From contig CAZWFN010000010.1 of assembly GCA_964633205.1 (NCBI GenBank), forward strand, positions 1 through 64,000: a DNA stretch of 64,000 nucleotides, read 5' to 3'. This stretch comes from CAYVQE01 sp964633205 (lineage in GTDB: Bacteria > Myxococcota > B64-G9). Positions 9,641 to 18,496 of this stretch are shown one piece after another. Under the pieces are notes generated by a model. It saw only the letters and a list, made by a program, of their open reading frames with translations. It did no database searches and was not told where the DNA came from. Made by a program: the position numbers and the translations under genes. Numbering within the stretch: the first letter of the stretch is position 1; the number at the start of each line of letters is the position of its first letter.

Positions 9641-10969
9641 TCACAGCAGCACGAACTCGTCGTCACCGATAAAATCGGTCTCGGTCATCAGCCGCGCCGT
9701 CTCGCGCAAGCGCTCTTGCGAAATCTGCCGCAAGCTGCGCTCCAACTCGGGATTGGCCGCCAGGTACGACTTGAACTGCTTGCGCGACAGGAACAACAGC
9801 TCGGCATCGGTGCCGGCGATGACGGTGGCGGTGGTGTCGGCGTCCTCGAGCAGGGCGATCTCGCCGAACACGTCTCCGACCCGCAACAAGGCCAACGGCA
9901 CCAGGATGTCGCCTTCGCGCTTCTTGACCTCCACCTCGCCCCGGGCCACGATGAACAAGCCCAGCCCGGGCTGGCCCTCCTCGATGATGACCTTGCCCTT
10001 GGGCACCGCGGTGGAGACGAACAGGTCGAGCAGGGTGTGGCGATCGGCCGCCGGCAGCGACCGGAAAACCGCCGATAGCGCCATCAGATTCTTGAGCATG
10101 CGTTGGCGCGTGAACCGTTTCAGCGCCCGGGCCACGCTGGCCAGCTGGTGGGCCTCGCGCTCGAGGTCGGCCCGCTTGAGCTCGAGCAGATCCAGGTGGG
10201 TCATGGCCCGCACGGTCGCCGATCGCGGCTCGTCCGACATCAGGGCCATCTCGCCGAACACGGCCCCATCGCCGAGCCGCGCCAACACCAACCGCTCATC
10301 ACCGACCCGCTTGCTCACCTCGACCCGGCCGCGGGCGAGCAGGTAGAACGCCGTGCCCGGATCTCCCTCGCCCAGCACCACCCCATCACCGGCGAAACGG
10401 CGAACCTGCAGATCGCGCAGCACGACGGCGAAGGCTTCCTCGGGCAGCTGTGAGAACAGGGGGATGGCCGGCAAGCGCTCCGGATACTGGTCGAGCCCCT
10501 TGTCCTCGCGGGCCATCTGCGCCGCCAGTTGCGACAGGGCCTGGCCCTGCAGGTCGATCACCCGATCGACATTGCGCCCGGCCTCGGTCAGCTCGACCGC
10601 ATCCAACTGGACCATGGGCGGCGGCCCGATCTGATGGGACACCCGATCCGACTCCACCGAGTAGAGGTGGGTCAACACCTCGAGCACCGACTGGTAGCTC
10701 TGCTCGAAGGCGGTCAACATCTTGATGGCTACGATGGCCAACAGTGGATAGCCGGCCTTGGTGAAATGCCAGGCGATCAGCTTGTAGACCTCGACCGCTT
10801 CGTCCACCCGACCCTGCTTGAGCAGGATATCTCCGATCTTCATCCGCGCTTCGTAGCTCTCCGGTGCGCCTTGCAAAATGGCGATGCATCGCCGCAGGGC
10901 GCGGTCCCAGTCTTGCTGGTCGAAAGCGGCAACGGCCTGCTGCCATAGATCGGCGAGCGTCTTGGGCAT
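9641..10969 (-). CDS. TPR protein with two cyclic-nucleotide-binding domains
   Basis: 442 residues, cytoplasmic. Residues about 5-75 form TPR-like helices. Two cNMP-binding (CAP-type) beta-barrels follow, at about 160-280 and 300-420. The first has the full phosphate-binding cassette (FGEMALMSDEPRSAT, with the phosphate-binding Arg). The second reads FGEIALLEDADTTAT, where that Arg is a Thr, so it may not bind a nucleotide. There is no DNA-binding helix-turn-helix, so it is a sensor or adaptor rather than a CRP-type regulator. ATG 10969 is chosen for its GGAGGT site. Confidence 0.88.
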   Translation of the reverse strand: MPKTLADLWQQAVAAFDQQDWDRALRRCIAILQGAPESYEARMKIGDILLKQGRVDEAVEVYKLIAWHFTKAGYPLLAIVAIKMLTAFEQSYQSVLEVLTHLYSVESDRVSHQIGPPPMVQLDAVELTEAGRNVDRVIDLQGQALSQLAAQMAREDKGLDQYPERLPAIPLFSQLPEEAFAVVLRDLQVRRFAGDGVVLGEGDPGTAFYLLARGRVEVSKRVGDERLVLARLGDGAVFGEMALMSDEPRSATVRAMTHLDLLELKRADLEREAHQLASVARALKRFTRQRMLKNLMALSAVFRSLPAADRHTLLDLFVSTAVPKGKVIIEEGQPGLGLFIVARGEVEVKKREGDILVPLALLRVGDVFGEIALLEDADTTATVIAGTDAELLFLSRKQFKSYLAANPELERSLRQISQERLRETARLMTETDFIGDDEFVLL

Positions 10970-11063
10970 GTCGACCTCCGATCGAGGGTGTGCCATCTTG
11001 ACAGCTCCATTCGGCGCCTATACCATCGCGGCGCCGCACCCGAGGGCACGCTGAGAACGCCCC

Positions 11064-11699
11064 ATGATACACCAAGTCTTTCGGAGACCGCCAACCGTGT
11101 TGCCGCTGATGCGTTGCCGCCCGGCTCATCGCCCACCTCGGCCCCCCGACTGGAGCCGCGCCTTCGGCCGCCGACTGGCGCTGGAGGTCGACCTCGGCTG
11201 CGGTCGCGGCCACTACGCCCTGGCGCGGGCCCGGTCGGCGCCGGACAGCGGCGTGGTGGCCATCGACACCCGCGACAAGTGGATTCGCGAGATCCGACAA
11301 CGGGCCCGGGTGGAGGAGCTGGCCAACCTGCGTGCCCTGCGTTGCGACGCCAAGGTGGATCTGCCGCTGCTGTTCGGCCCGGCCACGGTCAGCGGCTTCA
11401 CCGTGCTGCATCCGGATCCCTGGTGGAAGAAACGCCACCGCAAACGACGCCTGATCCAGCCCGAGCTGGTCTCCCTGCTGGCCGCATTGCTCGTGCCCGG
11501 GGGCTGGATCTTCATCCAGTCGGACGTCCCGGATCTGACCCGCCAAATGGCCCGCGCGTTCGACGCCGAGCCGGCCCTGACGGCCCACGACCCGGAAGCC
11601 ATCCTGCACGGACACCTCGGCGGTTTGCAGTCGCACCGCGCCCGGCGCTGTGCCGAGCTCGGCATTCCCATCCAGCGGTTGGCATACCGCCGCCCATGA
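11064..11699 (+). CDS. trmB: tRNA (guanine-N7)-methyltransferase TrmB
   Basis: 211 residues. It methylates G46 of tRNAs using S-adenosylmethionine. The SAM-binding motif reads VDLGCGRGHY, and the family signature HPDPWWKKRHRKRRL is nearly perfect. The N-terminus is shorter than in E. coli TrmB, as in many other phyla. The stop overlaps the start of the LpxH-like gene (ATGA), giving translational coupling. Confidence 0.93.
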   Translation: MIHQVFRRPPTVLPLMRCRPAHRPPRPPDWSRAFGRRLALEVDLGCGRGHYALARARSAPDSGVVAIDTRDKWIREIRQRARVEELANLRALRCDAKVDLPLLFGPATVSGFTVLHPDPWWKKRHRKRRLIQPELVSLLAALLVPGGWIFIQSDVPDLTRQMARAFDAEPALTAHDPEAILHGHLGGLQSHRARRCAELGIPIQRLAYRRP

Positions 11700-12442
11700 A
11701 CGACGCAGCCTGCTGCCTGGCGTTGGCCGATGCCCACCTGCGCGGTCGGTCCGATGCAGCCCAGTCGCTGATGGTCGCTTTCCTCGATCGCTGGCGGCAA
11801 CGCTGCAGCCACCTGGTCATACTAGGTGACTTCTTCGAATACCTGGCCGGCCGCAACCGCAGAGCCGAGCACGAGTACCGGCCCGTACTCACGGCCATCG
11901 CCCGCTTCGCGGTGACCGACTACATCGAAGGCAACCACGACTTCGATCTGAGCGGCGGTATCCCCGGGCTTGAGCGGGTGCGCCTCCACCCGGTGCCGGT
12001 CTCGCTCGACTTGCTGGGGCTGCGTTGCCGCCTGCTGCATGGCGATCGGGCCGATGCGACCGACTGGGCATCGCGCGGTCTGCGCGCCGCGCTGCAATCC
12101 CGGCCGCTGCGCTGGCTGCGCGATGAGTGGCTGCCCCAGGGGCCACTGTTTCGGTTCGCGCTGGCCTTTGCCGAGGCCAGCCGGCGCCATCGGCTGACCT
12201 TGCGCCGCCAGGAGGCGGACGCGACCCGGCAGCTGGCGCTGGCCCAGCTGCGCGCCGGGCGGGCCACGGCCGTCCTGTTCGGCCACACCCACCACAGCCT
12301 GCTGGAGCGTCACCGCGACGGTCTACTGCTCAACCCCGGCGCTGCTCGACCGGGTGGCTCCTTCCTGTTGCTCCACCCCGACCGGGCCGAACTGCGCCGA
12401 TGGCCGGATGCCGACCTGCTGGAGCAGCTGTCGATCCGGTGA
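11696..12442 (+). CDS. LpxH-like UDP-2,3-diacylglucosamine diphosphatase / calcineurin-type phosphoesterase
   Basis: 248 residues. Metallophosphoesterase motifs are in order: ADAHL (D-x-H), GDFFEYL (GDxxE), EGNHDFDL (GNHD), LLHGDR and FGHTHH. The order and length fit the LpxH family, which hydrolyses UDP-2,3-diacylglucosamine to lipid X in lipid A synthesis at the inner membrane. Close relatives of other function exist, so the exact substrate is inferred. It is coupled to trmB and ends one base from the convergent prenyltransferase gene. Confidence 0.8.
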   Translation: MNDAACCLALADAHLRGRSDAAQSLMVAFLDRWRQRCSHLVILGDFFEYLAGRNRRAEHEYRPVLTAIARFAVTDYIEGNHDFDLSGGIPGLERVRLHPVPVSLDLLGLRCRLLHGDRADATDWASRGLRAALQSRPLRWLRDEWLPQGPLFRFALAFAEASRRHRLTLRRQEADATRQLALAQLRAGRATAVLFGHTHHSLLERHRDGLLLNPGAARPGGSFLLLHPDRAELRRWPDADLLEQLSIR

Positions 12443-12443
12443 C

Positions 12444-13319
12444 TCAGATAACGTCGTACAGGGCGATCACGATCACCAGCACCCAGACCGCCAGGTTGAT
12501 CATGGATGGCAAGTCGGTGACCAGGGACTCGGTCGGTGGCCGATCGCGACGCGCCGCGACCAGCCGCAGGTAGCGCCACATGCCAAACGCCGGAAAAGGA
12601 AGGCTGAACAACAGCTGGTGGCCGCCGAACTTGGCCACCGTGCCGGGGGCCACCGTGTAGGCCAGATAGGCCACCAGGGTCACGGCCGCGGTGGCCCACT
12701 CGGCGATGCGCAAGGAACTGCGGCTGTAGCCCGCCAGCGCCGGACGGGTCCGGCTGGTGCCGCCGGCCAGGGTCTCCAACTCATGCCGCCGTTTGCCGAA
12801 GCCGAGCAAACAGGCCAGAAAAAACGTGCAGGCGACCAACCAGGCCGAAAAGACGACACCGATGGCCACGGCACCGCCGACCACCCGCAACACGAAACCC
12901 AGGGCAATGGAAATCACGTCCAGAAAAGCCACCCGTTTGATGACCGTCGAGTAGAGCACGTTCAGCCCGAGGTAGCCGGCGCAGACCAGCCCGAACGCCG
13001 GCCGCAGCCAAAACGCGCCGACCAACCCACCGCCGCCGAGCACCACGGCCCCCGCCAAAGCCGCCGCCGGCCGAATGCGGCCGGCAGCCACAGGCCGGGT
13101 CGCCTTGAGCGGGTGGGCCCGATCGCGTTCGGCATCCAGCACATCGTTGAGGGCATAGACACTGGAGCTGATGGCGCAGAACAGAGCCGCAGCCGCCAGC
13201 GCCGACCATGCCAGTTGCAGGTCGAACAGGTGCTGGGCGAACAGCAGTGGCGCCAGCACGAACAGGTTCTTGATCCAGTGTGCCGGGCGCAGGATACGGA
13301 GCCAATCGGACAGCATCAC
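12444..13319 (-). CDS. UbiA-family prenyltransferase (decaprenyl-phosphate phosphoribosyltransferase-like)
   Basis: 291 residues, about nine membrane helices. The first Asp-rich motif is NDVLDAERDRAHPLKATRP, and the N-terminal RPAHWIKNLFVLAPLLF is typical of the subgroup that includes Rv3806c-type decaprenyl-phosphate phosphoribosyltransferase. Members move prenyl-linked groups in the inner membrane. A quinone or heme prenyltransferase is less likely because of that N-terminal signature. Two adjacent ATGs (13319 and 13316) are possible starts. Confidence 0.8.
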   Translation of the reverse strand: MMLSDWLRILRPAHWIKNLFVLAPLLFAQHLFDLQLAWSALAAAALFCAISSSVYALNDVLDAERDRAHPLKATRPVAAGRIRPAAALAGAVVLGGGGLVGAFWLRPAFGLVCAGYLGLNVLYSTVIKRVAFLDVISIALGFVLRVVGGAVAIGVVFSAWLVACTFFLACLLGFGKRRHELETLAGGTSRTRPALAGYSRSSLRIAEWATAAVTLVAYLAYTVAPGTVAKFGGHQLLFSLPFPAFGMWRYLRLVAARRDRPPTESLVTDLPSMINLAVWVLVIVIALYDVI

Positions 13320-13403
13320 CCGCTCGGTCTATCCTTATCGCGCCGCGAAGTCAAACGCCGAGCCGAGGCGAGCGAAGTCGATTTCTTTCTTTATTCCAAA
13401 TAC

Positions 13404-13432
13404 TTGACATTCAATCAGCAATCCCCTATCTT
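13404..13432 (+). promoter_or_regulatory. Sigma-70-type promoter of the cupredoxin-like gene
   Basis: TTGACA, 17 bases, TATCTT, set in an unusually AT-rich patch. The predicted start is about 30 bases before the ATG at 13470. One of the best consensus matches in the window. Confidence 0.75.
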
Positions 13433-13469
13433 GACCGGTGGCTAAAAGCGGCTGACGGAAGGGATTGCC

Positions 13470-14408
13470 ATGTGGCTGCGCTGGATACTCCTGCTGTCCA
13501 TCCTCTGCTCCGGCCCGACTGCCTGGGCGGGAACGGTTCGTGGCACGATCGCGCTCGATGCGCTGCCCGCTCCGCAACCGCGCCCGGCGGATGCGCATTT
13601 CTGGCATCTGCCCACCCGGGGCCAGCCGCAGCAGGCCCCCCCGGCGGCCTGGGTCGTGCTGGAGGGCGAGACCGCCACCAACCTGGATCAGCGGGACCGA
13701 GCCCGGCCTGAGCTGACCCTGAAGGGCTACGGCATCTGGCCGGCGCTGCAGGTGGCCCGGGTCGGTGACCGGCTTCGAATCGTCAACCGCGACGACCACC
13801 CGTATTCCTGCCGCGCCGAGGGCGGCCCCGGGGCATTCAGGCTGGATGACCTGAACGCCGATGCCGAAAAAGAACAGGAGTTGCTCTCGGCCGGCGTGTT
13901 GCACATCCGCTGCGACCACTACCCGTTCATGCGTGCGGTGCTGGTGGTGACCGAGTCTCCACTGGCGGTGCGGACCGATGCCGGCGGCCAGTTCAAATTG
14001 GGAGAGGTGCCGGCCGGCAAGTACACCGCCCGGGTGTTCAGCGCGGGCGAATGGCGTTTCGAATCCCAGGTGCGGGTCGCGGCCTATGGAGCCACCCGAT
14101 TGGAGCTCGGCCCGCAAGCACCAGCGCCGGCCGCTGAGGGCGAGCCCGCAGCGGACGCGGAAGGCGATGCCGAGTCGCCACCGGCGGCCGAACAACCACC
14201 GCCGGCGAAGCAGCCACCGGTAGCCAAGAGACCGCCGCCGGCCAAAAAGCCGCCGGCCAAGAAGCCGCAGGCCAAGAAGCCGCCGGCCAAAAAGCCGCCG
14301 GTCAAGAAGCCGCCGGCCAAGAAGCCGCCGGTCAAGAAGCCGCCAGCCAAAGAGCCGCAACCGCATTTCGAGGACGTAGAGCCCGAGATCGAAATCGAGA
14401 TCGAGTAA
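13470..14408 (+). CDS. Secreted cupredoxin-like protein with KPPAKK repeat tail
   Basis: 312 residues with a Sec signal ending near AWA. Residues about 85-155 resemble the plastocyanin/methylamine-utilisation cupredoxin fold: NRDDHPYSC supplies a first His, and CDHYPFM a Cys, His and Met in the order of a type 1 copper site, though with one residue fewer than usual between Cys and His. A Gly-rich beta domain (about 165-210) looks like a carboxypeptidase-regulatory (CNA-B-like) fold. The tail is a run of PPAKK/PPVKK repeats followed by an acidic EIEIEIE end. Probably periplasmic or surface, perhaps wall-binding through the basic repeat. Copper binding is unproven. Confidence 0.75.
   Translation: MWLRWILLLSILCSGPTAWAGTVRGTIALDALPAPQPRPADAHFWHLPTRGQPQQAPPAAWVVLEGETATNLDQRDRARPELTLKGYGIWPALQVARVGDRLRIVNRDDHPYSCRAEGGPGAFRLDDLNADAEKEQELLSAGVLHIRCDHYPFMRAVLVVTESPLAVRTDAGGQFKLGEVPAGKYTARVFSAGEWRFESQVRVAAYGATRLELGPQAPAPAAEGEPAADAEGDAESPPAAEQPPPAKQPPVAKRPPPAKKPPAKKPQAKKPPAKKPPVKKPPAKKPPVKKPPAKEPQPHFEDVEPEIEIEIE
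14223..14354 (+). repeat. 15-bp tandem repeat encoding (P)PAKK/PPVKK
   Basis: About eight in-frame copies of a 15-base unit close to AAGCCGCCGGCCAAG. Variation is mostly GCC versus GTC and AAG versus AAA, so copy number could change without a frameshift. Confidence 0.85.
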
Positions 14409-14486
14409 CGTGGCCCGGCCGCACGCTTGGCCCGAGGCGGTGGACACACCTCACCGTGGGCGGCAAAGGCCGAGAGAGGAACATCG

Positions 14487-16586
14487 ATGTCGAAGCTCAA
14501 AACCGTAATCGTCGTTTTGCTTCTGGTCCTGTTGGCTGGAGGCGGCGCTTTCTACGGTCTCCTGCGCTATATCGAAACCGACATCGTCGGCGGGGCCGAT
14601 GACCGTTTGGCCGAAGCGGAGAAGCTGCTGGTCGATGGGTTGCGGGTCGATGCCTTTGCGCTGATCGAGAAGTTGGCGGCCGAGCGGCGCAACACATCGT
14701 TGGCCGAACCGTTGGCCGCGGCCGAGGTTCCGGCCGATCAGGCAACGGAAGGACAGCAGGCGGCCCACGAGCCGCTGCACCAACAGTTGCTTCCGGTGGT
14801 CAAGACCCTGCAGTCCAAGCACGGGCTCAAGCGCCTGGCCGCGGTGGCGCTGGACGGCACCATCCTGGCCGCGGCCCCGCAAGATGCCTTTGGCAAGAGC
14901 ATCAAGGGCCTGCCTGCATTCCAGGACTGCACCGCAGGGGTGGCCCGCGACGGGCTGTACGAGCTCGAGGGCCAGCTGCGCCAGGTCGGCTTGAGCCCGG
15001 TCGAGAACGCCCAAGGCGAGATCGTCGGCTGCCTGATGGCCAGCCGCCCGCTCGGCTCGGCCGCCGTCAAGGATCTGGCCCGCCGATCCGGGCTCGAGGT
15101 GGCCTTGTTGCTGCGCAAGAAGATCGCCGCCGCCACCGTGGATCCGGCCGCCATCAAGGAACTGGCTCCGCTTGCCGGCGCCAAGGATACGCTGCGCTTC
15201 GGTCAGCCCAGCGCTCCGTTGCCCTTGCTGATCGATCTGACCAACAAGGGATTCGTCGCCCGTACCATCCGCATACCGGGCGGGACCGATCCGGTCCACC
15301 TGGCCGCGGTCGTCGACTTGGCGGCCGAGCTGAGCAGCCTGCGCGAAGCGCAGATGATGATTCTGTACGCCACCGGGGGCTTGTTCGTGTTCGGCCTGCT
15401 GCTCGGCTTGCTGCTCTCCGGCCGCGCGCTGACCAAGGATTTTGATCGCCTGCGCGATTCGGTGCGGCTGATGGCCGAAGGCAATGGGTACACCATCGAG
15501 CCGGACAACTACAGCGGGCCCTACCGCGAGTTGGCGGTCGATCTCAAGCGCATGGCCGAAAGCAGCCGACCGGCCCCGTCCGGGGTGCGGCCGCCCGAAT
15601 CGGTATCCCAGATCCTGGGCTCACCGCAGCCGCCGCCCGGCGGGCAGCCCGAGCCACCGCCAGCCGAGCCGGCCGCACCGGCCGGAGCCGAAGCCGATTC
15701 GCTCGACTTCGAAAGCCTGCTGGGAGGCGGCCAGGAGGCTGCTCCGGTCCAAGAGCCGAGCCCGCCTGCGGCGCCACCACCCGCGCCGGCCCCAGAACCA
15801 CCCGCGCCGGCCGCGGAACCCGCCGCGCCGGCACCGCCGGCCCAGCCGGCGGCACCGCCCGCGGGACCGCCGGCGCCCGAGCCGCCGCAACCAGCAGCCC
15901 CCACCCCGGCGCCATCCGCGCCCCCGGCGCAACAGGCTGCGGATGACGGCAAGGGACCGCGGGTCGACATGCCCGGGGATCTGGCCAGCTTCTTCGAAGA
16001 GGATCAGGACGACGCCACCCGTGAGTTTCCGGACGCCGGGGATGCATTCGCAGCCGCGGAGCAAAAGCCCGCTCCCGCACCGCCGCCAGCGGCCCCCAGT
16101 CCTCCGCCCGCACCGCAACCGCAATCGGCTCCGCCGCCGCTGGCCGAAGGGGGCTTCGACTCGGCCCCCGACCTGGATACGGGCGAGGACGAAGACGACG
16201 AGGATGAGCGGCCGGACGCCACGGTCATCGCCCAGGTGCCGGATGAGCTGCTCAAGGCGGCGGCCACCAAGTCGACCGAGCCCGAAGCGCCATCGTCTTC
16301 GGTGCCGCCCCCGCCGACGTCCTTGCCCAAGCCACCGGTGGCGGCTCCCCAGACGGCCAAACCGACCAGCCCCGACGAAGCCCATTTCGAGGAGGTCTAC
16401 CAGCAGTTCCTGCAGACCAAGAAAGAATGCGGTGAGTCCACGGCCGGCTTGACCAAGGAGAAGTTCGTCGAGAAGCTGCGCAAGAACTCGGCCGACTTGA
16501 AGGCCCGCTACCGTTGCAAAGCGGTCCGCTTCCAGGTCTACGTCAAGGCCGGCAAGGCCGCGCTCAAGGCCACCCCGATCAAGTAG
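14487..16586 (+). CDS. Two-TM sensor-like membrane protein with P/A-rich linker, MXAN_5187-like C-terminus
   Basis: 699 residues. TM1 (about 7-27) and TM2 (about 288-310) bracket an extracytoplasmic sensor-like domain. A HAMP-like stretch follows TM2, then about 250 residues of disordered Pro/Ala/Glu-rich linker, then a compact basic C-terminal domain from about residue 630 (FEEVYQQFLQTKKECGE onward). That ending resembles the domain described for Myxococcus MXAN_5187; I recall this from memory and could not search. No kinase or cyclase domain is present, so signalling would have to be by protein contact. ATG 14487 has a GAGAGG site. The stop overlaps the convergent small gene by 8 bases. Confidence 0.78.
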   Translation: MSKLKTVIVVLLLVLLAGGGAFYGLLRYIETDIVGGADDRLAEAEKLLVDGLRVDAFALIEKLAAERRNTSLAEPLAAAEVPADQATEGQQAAHEPLHQQLLPVVKTLQSKHGLKRLAAVALDGTILAAAPQDAFGKSIKGLPAFQDCTAGVARDGLYELEGQLRQVGLSPVENAQGEIVGCLMASRPLGSAAVKDLARRSGLEVALLLRKKIAAATVDPAAIKELAPLAGAKDTLRFGQPSAPLPLLIDLTNKGFVARTIRIPGGTDPVHLAAVVDLAAELSSLREAQMMILYATGGLFVFGLLLGLLLSGRALTKDFDRLRDSVRLMAEGNGYTIEPDNYSGPYRELAVDLKRMAESSRPAPSGVRPPESVSQILGSPQPPPGGQPEPPPAEPAAPAGAEADSLDFESLLGGGQEAAPVQEPSPPAAPPPAPAPEPPAPAAEPAAPAPPAQPAAPPAGPPAPEPPQPAAPTPAPSAPPAQQAADDGKGPRVDMPGDLASFFEEDQDDATREFPDAGDAFAAAEQKPAPAPPPAAPSPPPAPQPQSAPPPLAEGGFDSAPDLDTGEDEDDEDERPDATVIAQVPDELLKAAATKSTEPEAPSSSVPPPPTSLPKPPVAAPQTAKPTSPDEAHFEEVYQQFLQTKKECGESTAGLTKEKFVEKLRKNSADLKARYRCKAVRFQVYVKAGKAALKATPIK

Positions 16587-16728
16587 ACCGGCGCCGGGGG
16601 GTAGCCGCCCGATCGCGCGACCGCTCGAGACGCCAGGCCGCGATCAAAGCCGCCGCCGCCCCGCCCCAGATCACACCCAGCACCAGCACCAGCACCAGCA
16701 CCATCAATATCAACGCCCCCGGACTCAT
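16579..16728 (-). CDS. MetS-like small subunit of an NSS-family transporter
   Basis: 49 residues: one hydrophobic helix (ALILMVLVLVLVLGVIWG) and a basic tail. This is the pattern of the tiny MetS subunit encoded after NSS (sodium:neurotransmitter-type) symporters such as MetP. The start overlaps the symporter remnant's stop by ATGA, the usual arrangement. It is intact although its partner is destroyed. The Leu-Val run is encoded by a short CACCAG microsatellite. Confidence 0.65.
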   Translation of the reverse strand: MSPGALILMVLVLVLVLGVIWGGAAAALIAAWRLERSRDRAATPRRRST

Positions 16729-17263
16729 GGCTCGTCCCCGGCCAATCCGGCCACCCGTGCGGCCAGCTTCCGGTTCAGCACGACCAGCACCAGCAACACC
16801 ACCCCCCACTGTAACAGGCAAGTCCCCAGGCTGAAGCGGTGCAGCGGATCCCGCCAACTCGCTGGATTCCAGACGACCGACTGATAAAACCACCACCCGA
16901 TCATCGACAGAAAGGCCAGCGGTATCCAGACCAACACCAGGCCATCGAACCAGCGGCCCAACCGGGGCCGCGCACCCAAGTCGGCATTGAGCTGGCGGCG
17001 CATCCGGCCCACCCCATAGGTGCCCCCACCGGACCCCGCCGCGTGCGGCGTCCCCACCAGAACTCCACGATCAGCAGCGGCAGCGACCAGGTGAACAGCG
17101 CCACCATCCAGGCGACCATGAAAGCGCCACCGCCGTGCTCGGCGACCACCCGCGGAAAGCGCCAAATGTTGCCTGCGCCGACCGCCATGCCGAGCCCGGC
17201 GAAGACGATTCCCCAACGCGATGCGAAGTGTTCGGTCTGTGGTCCGCTCCCCGCAGCCGCCAT
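16725..17263 (-). pseudogene. NSS-family sodium symporter remnant (MetP-like), internally deleted and frameshifted
   Basis: The first about 75 codons read the canonical NSS N-terminus: RWGIVFAGLGMAVGAGN, IWRFP, then GGGAF and the TM2 end at GRRTRRGPVGA. The frame then degenerates. In another frame the gene resumes at GRWFDGLVLVWIPL and continues through a last membrane helix to LAGDEP, the family's C-terminus (TM12). Only about 180 codons remain of the usual about 500, so roughly TM3-TM11 are missing and the two ends are in different frames. It cannot make a working transporter. Confidence 0.8.
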
Positions 17264-17285
17264 TCCGCTTCACCGCCGACCGGGA

Positions 17286-18173
17286 TCAGTCCCGGCCTTT
17301 CTGGATATCGATCTCCTCCTCAATGCGATCGATGAGCAGCTGCGGTGTGGGTTGGGCCAGGAACTCCTTGCCGTTGACGAAGATGGTCGGGGTTCCCCGA
17401 ATGCGATGCTTCAGTCCTTCCATCTTCTCTTCGGCGATCCGATCCATCACCGCGTCGCTGTTCATCCGCTCGAGAAAGGCACTGCGTTGCATTCCGGTCT
17501 GCTCGGCCAGCGCGATCAGATTCTCTTTGGACAAGTCGTTTTGGTTGGCGAACAGCTTCGGGCAATACTGCCAAAACTTGCCGAAGGCATCGGCGGCCAC
17601 GCAGGCCTGCGCAGCCTCGAGGGCCCGCGCATGGCCTTTGATCGGAAACTGTTTGAAGTACAGCCGGGCCTTGCCTTTGCTGGCGCGTACGACTTTTTCG
17701 AGCATCGGCGCCACTATGGCACAGAAAGGACACTTGAAGTCTGAGTACTCGACGATCACGACCGGCGCATCGGCTTCACCCAGCGGCTTCAGACCGTCCA
17801 GGTCGATGTGGCGCACCTCCTCGGCCGGAGGATGTGCCATCTTGTGCCGTATCTCGACCCACTTCTCGATGTCTTCATCGCCCGCTTCGTTCGCCATCAA
17901 CAACAACACGTCGCGGGCCAACCGAGCGGCGGTCGGATGCGGCGGGTTCTTCTTCAAGCAGGCGGCGATCGACTCGGTGCAGCGGCCATAGCACTTCACC
18001 TTCTCCAGCTTCTCGGCAACCTGCTTCAGGAACGCTGGCTTGAAGTCATCGGCGGCGATGCCCGCGATGCGCTCCCATGGGAACCCGTTCCCGTCCTTTT
18101 GGGGCGCAGCCGCGACCGAAAAACAGAGACAGAGACAACCGACCAACAGCAAGCCGAATACCCAAGATCTCAT
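17286..18173 (-). CDS. DsbA-like thioredoxin-fold protein (periplasmic)
   Basis: 295 residues with a Sec signal peptide. Residues about 30-115 are a helical domain with its own Cys pairs (CYGRC, ACL). The DsbA-type thioredoxin domain follows, with active site CPFC (Cys138/Cys141) and the cis-Pro motif GTPTIFVNG near the end. It probably oxidises or isomerises disulfides of exported proteins, which fits the many Cys-rich secreted proteins in this window. ATG 18173 is preferred for its GGGAG site and signal peptide; two in-frame ATGs lie up to 30 bases upstream. Confidence 0.88.
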   Translation of the reverse strand: MRSWVFGLLLVGCLCLCFSVAAAPQKDGNGFPWERIAGIAADDFKPAFLKQVAEKLEKVKCYGRCTESIAACLKKNPPHPTAARLARDVLLLMANEAGDEDIEKWVEIRHKMAHPPAEEVRHIDLDGLKPLGEADAPVVIVEYSDFKCPFCAIVAPMLEKVVRASKGKARLYFKQFPIKGHARALEAAQACVAADAFGKFWQYCPKLFANQNDLSKENLIALAEQTGMQRSAFLERMNSDAVMDRIAEEKMEGLKHRIRGTPTIFVNGKEFLAQPTPQLLIDRIEEEIDIQKGRD

Positions 18174-18271
18174 GTGCCGCTCCCGTTGCATGGCCTCGTC
18201 CAAACGTGCGCTGTCTTCCGGACCACCGCCGATGCAGACCCAAACGCCTGCCCTCCACGCGTCCCGAACCG

Positions 18272-18300
18272 AGTCTACGGTTGGACGCAGGGACCATCAA
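18272..18300 (-). promoter_or_regulatory. Candidate promoter of the DsbA-like gene
   Basis: Minus strand: TTGATG, 17 bases, TAGACT. It lies in the 323-base gap between the DsbA-like and histone-like genes. Apart from this and a terminator, nothing else was seen in that gap. Confidence 0.5.
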
Positions 18301-18371
18301 GAAGATTCCGGGGCTTCGGCCCAGAGCTATAAGCGGCCGGGTACCAACACCGCTGCCCAACGGCCGCCGAT

Positions 18372-18404
18372 AAAAAAGCCGGCTCCTGTTGAGGAGCCGG
18401 CTTT
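18372..18404 (-). terminator. Rho-independent terminator after the histone-like gene
   Basis: Minus strand: a 10-base-pair stem GCCGGCTCCT/AGGAGCCGGC with a 4-base loop, followed by six T. It insulates the histone-like gene from the DsbA-like gene. Confidence 0.9.
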
Positions 18405-18496
18405 CGAGCTGACCGACGGGAAGTACCCGCGAACCGAATTGGCCTTCCTTTTTTCGTCTCCGTGGCGCTGAAAACCCGTCGATCGCCGACCCGCGG

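Noticed and set aside
16677..16704. CACCAG microsatellite as a regulatory repeat
   Set aside because: It encodes the Leu-Val membrane helix of the MetS-like protein; no independent signal.
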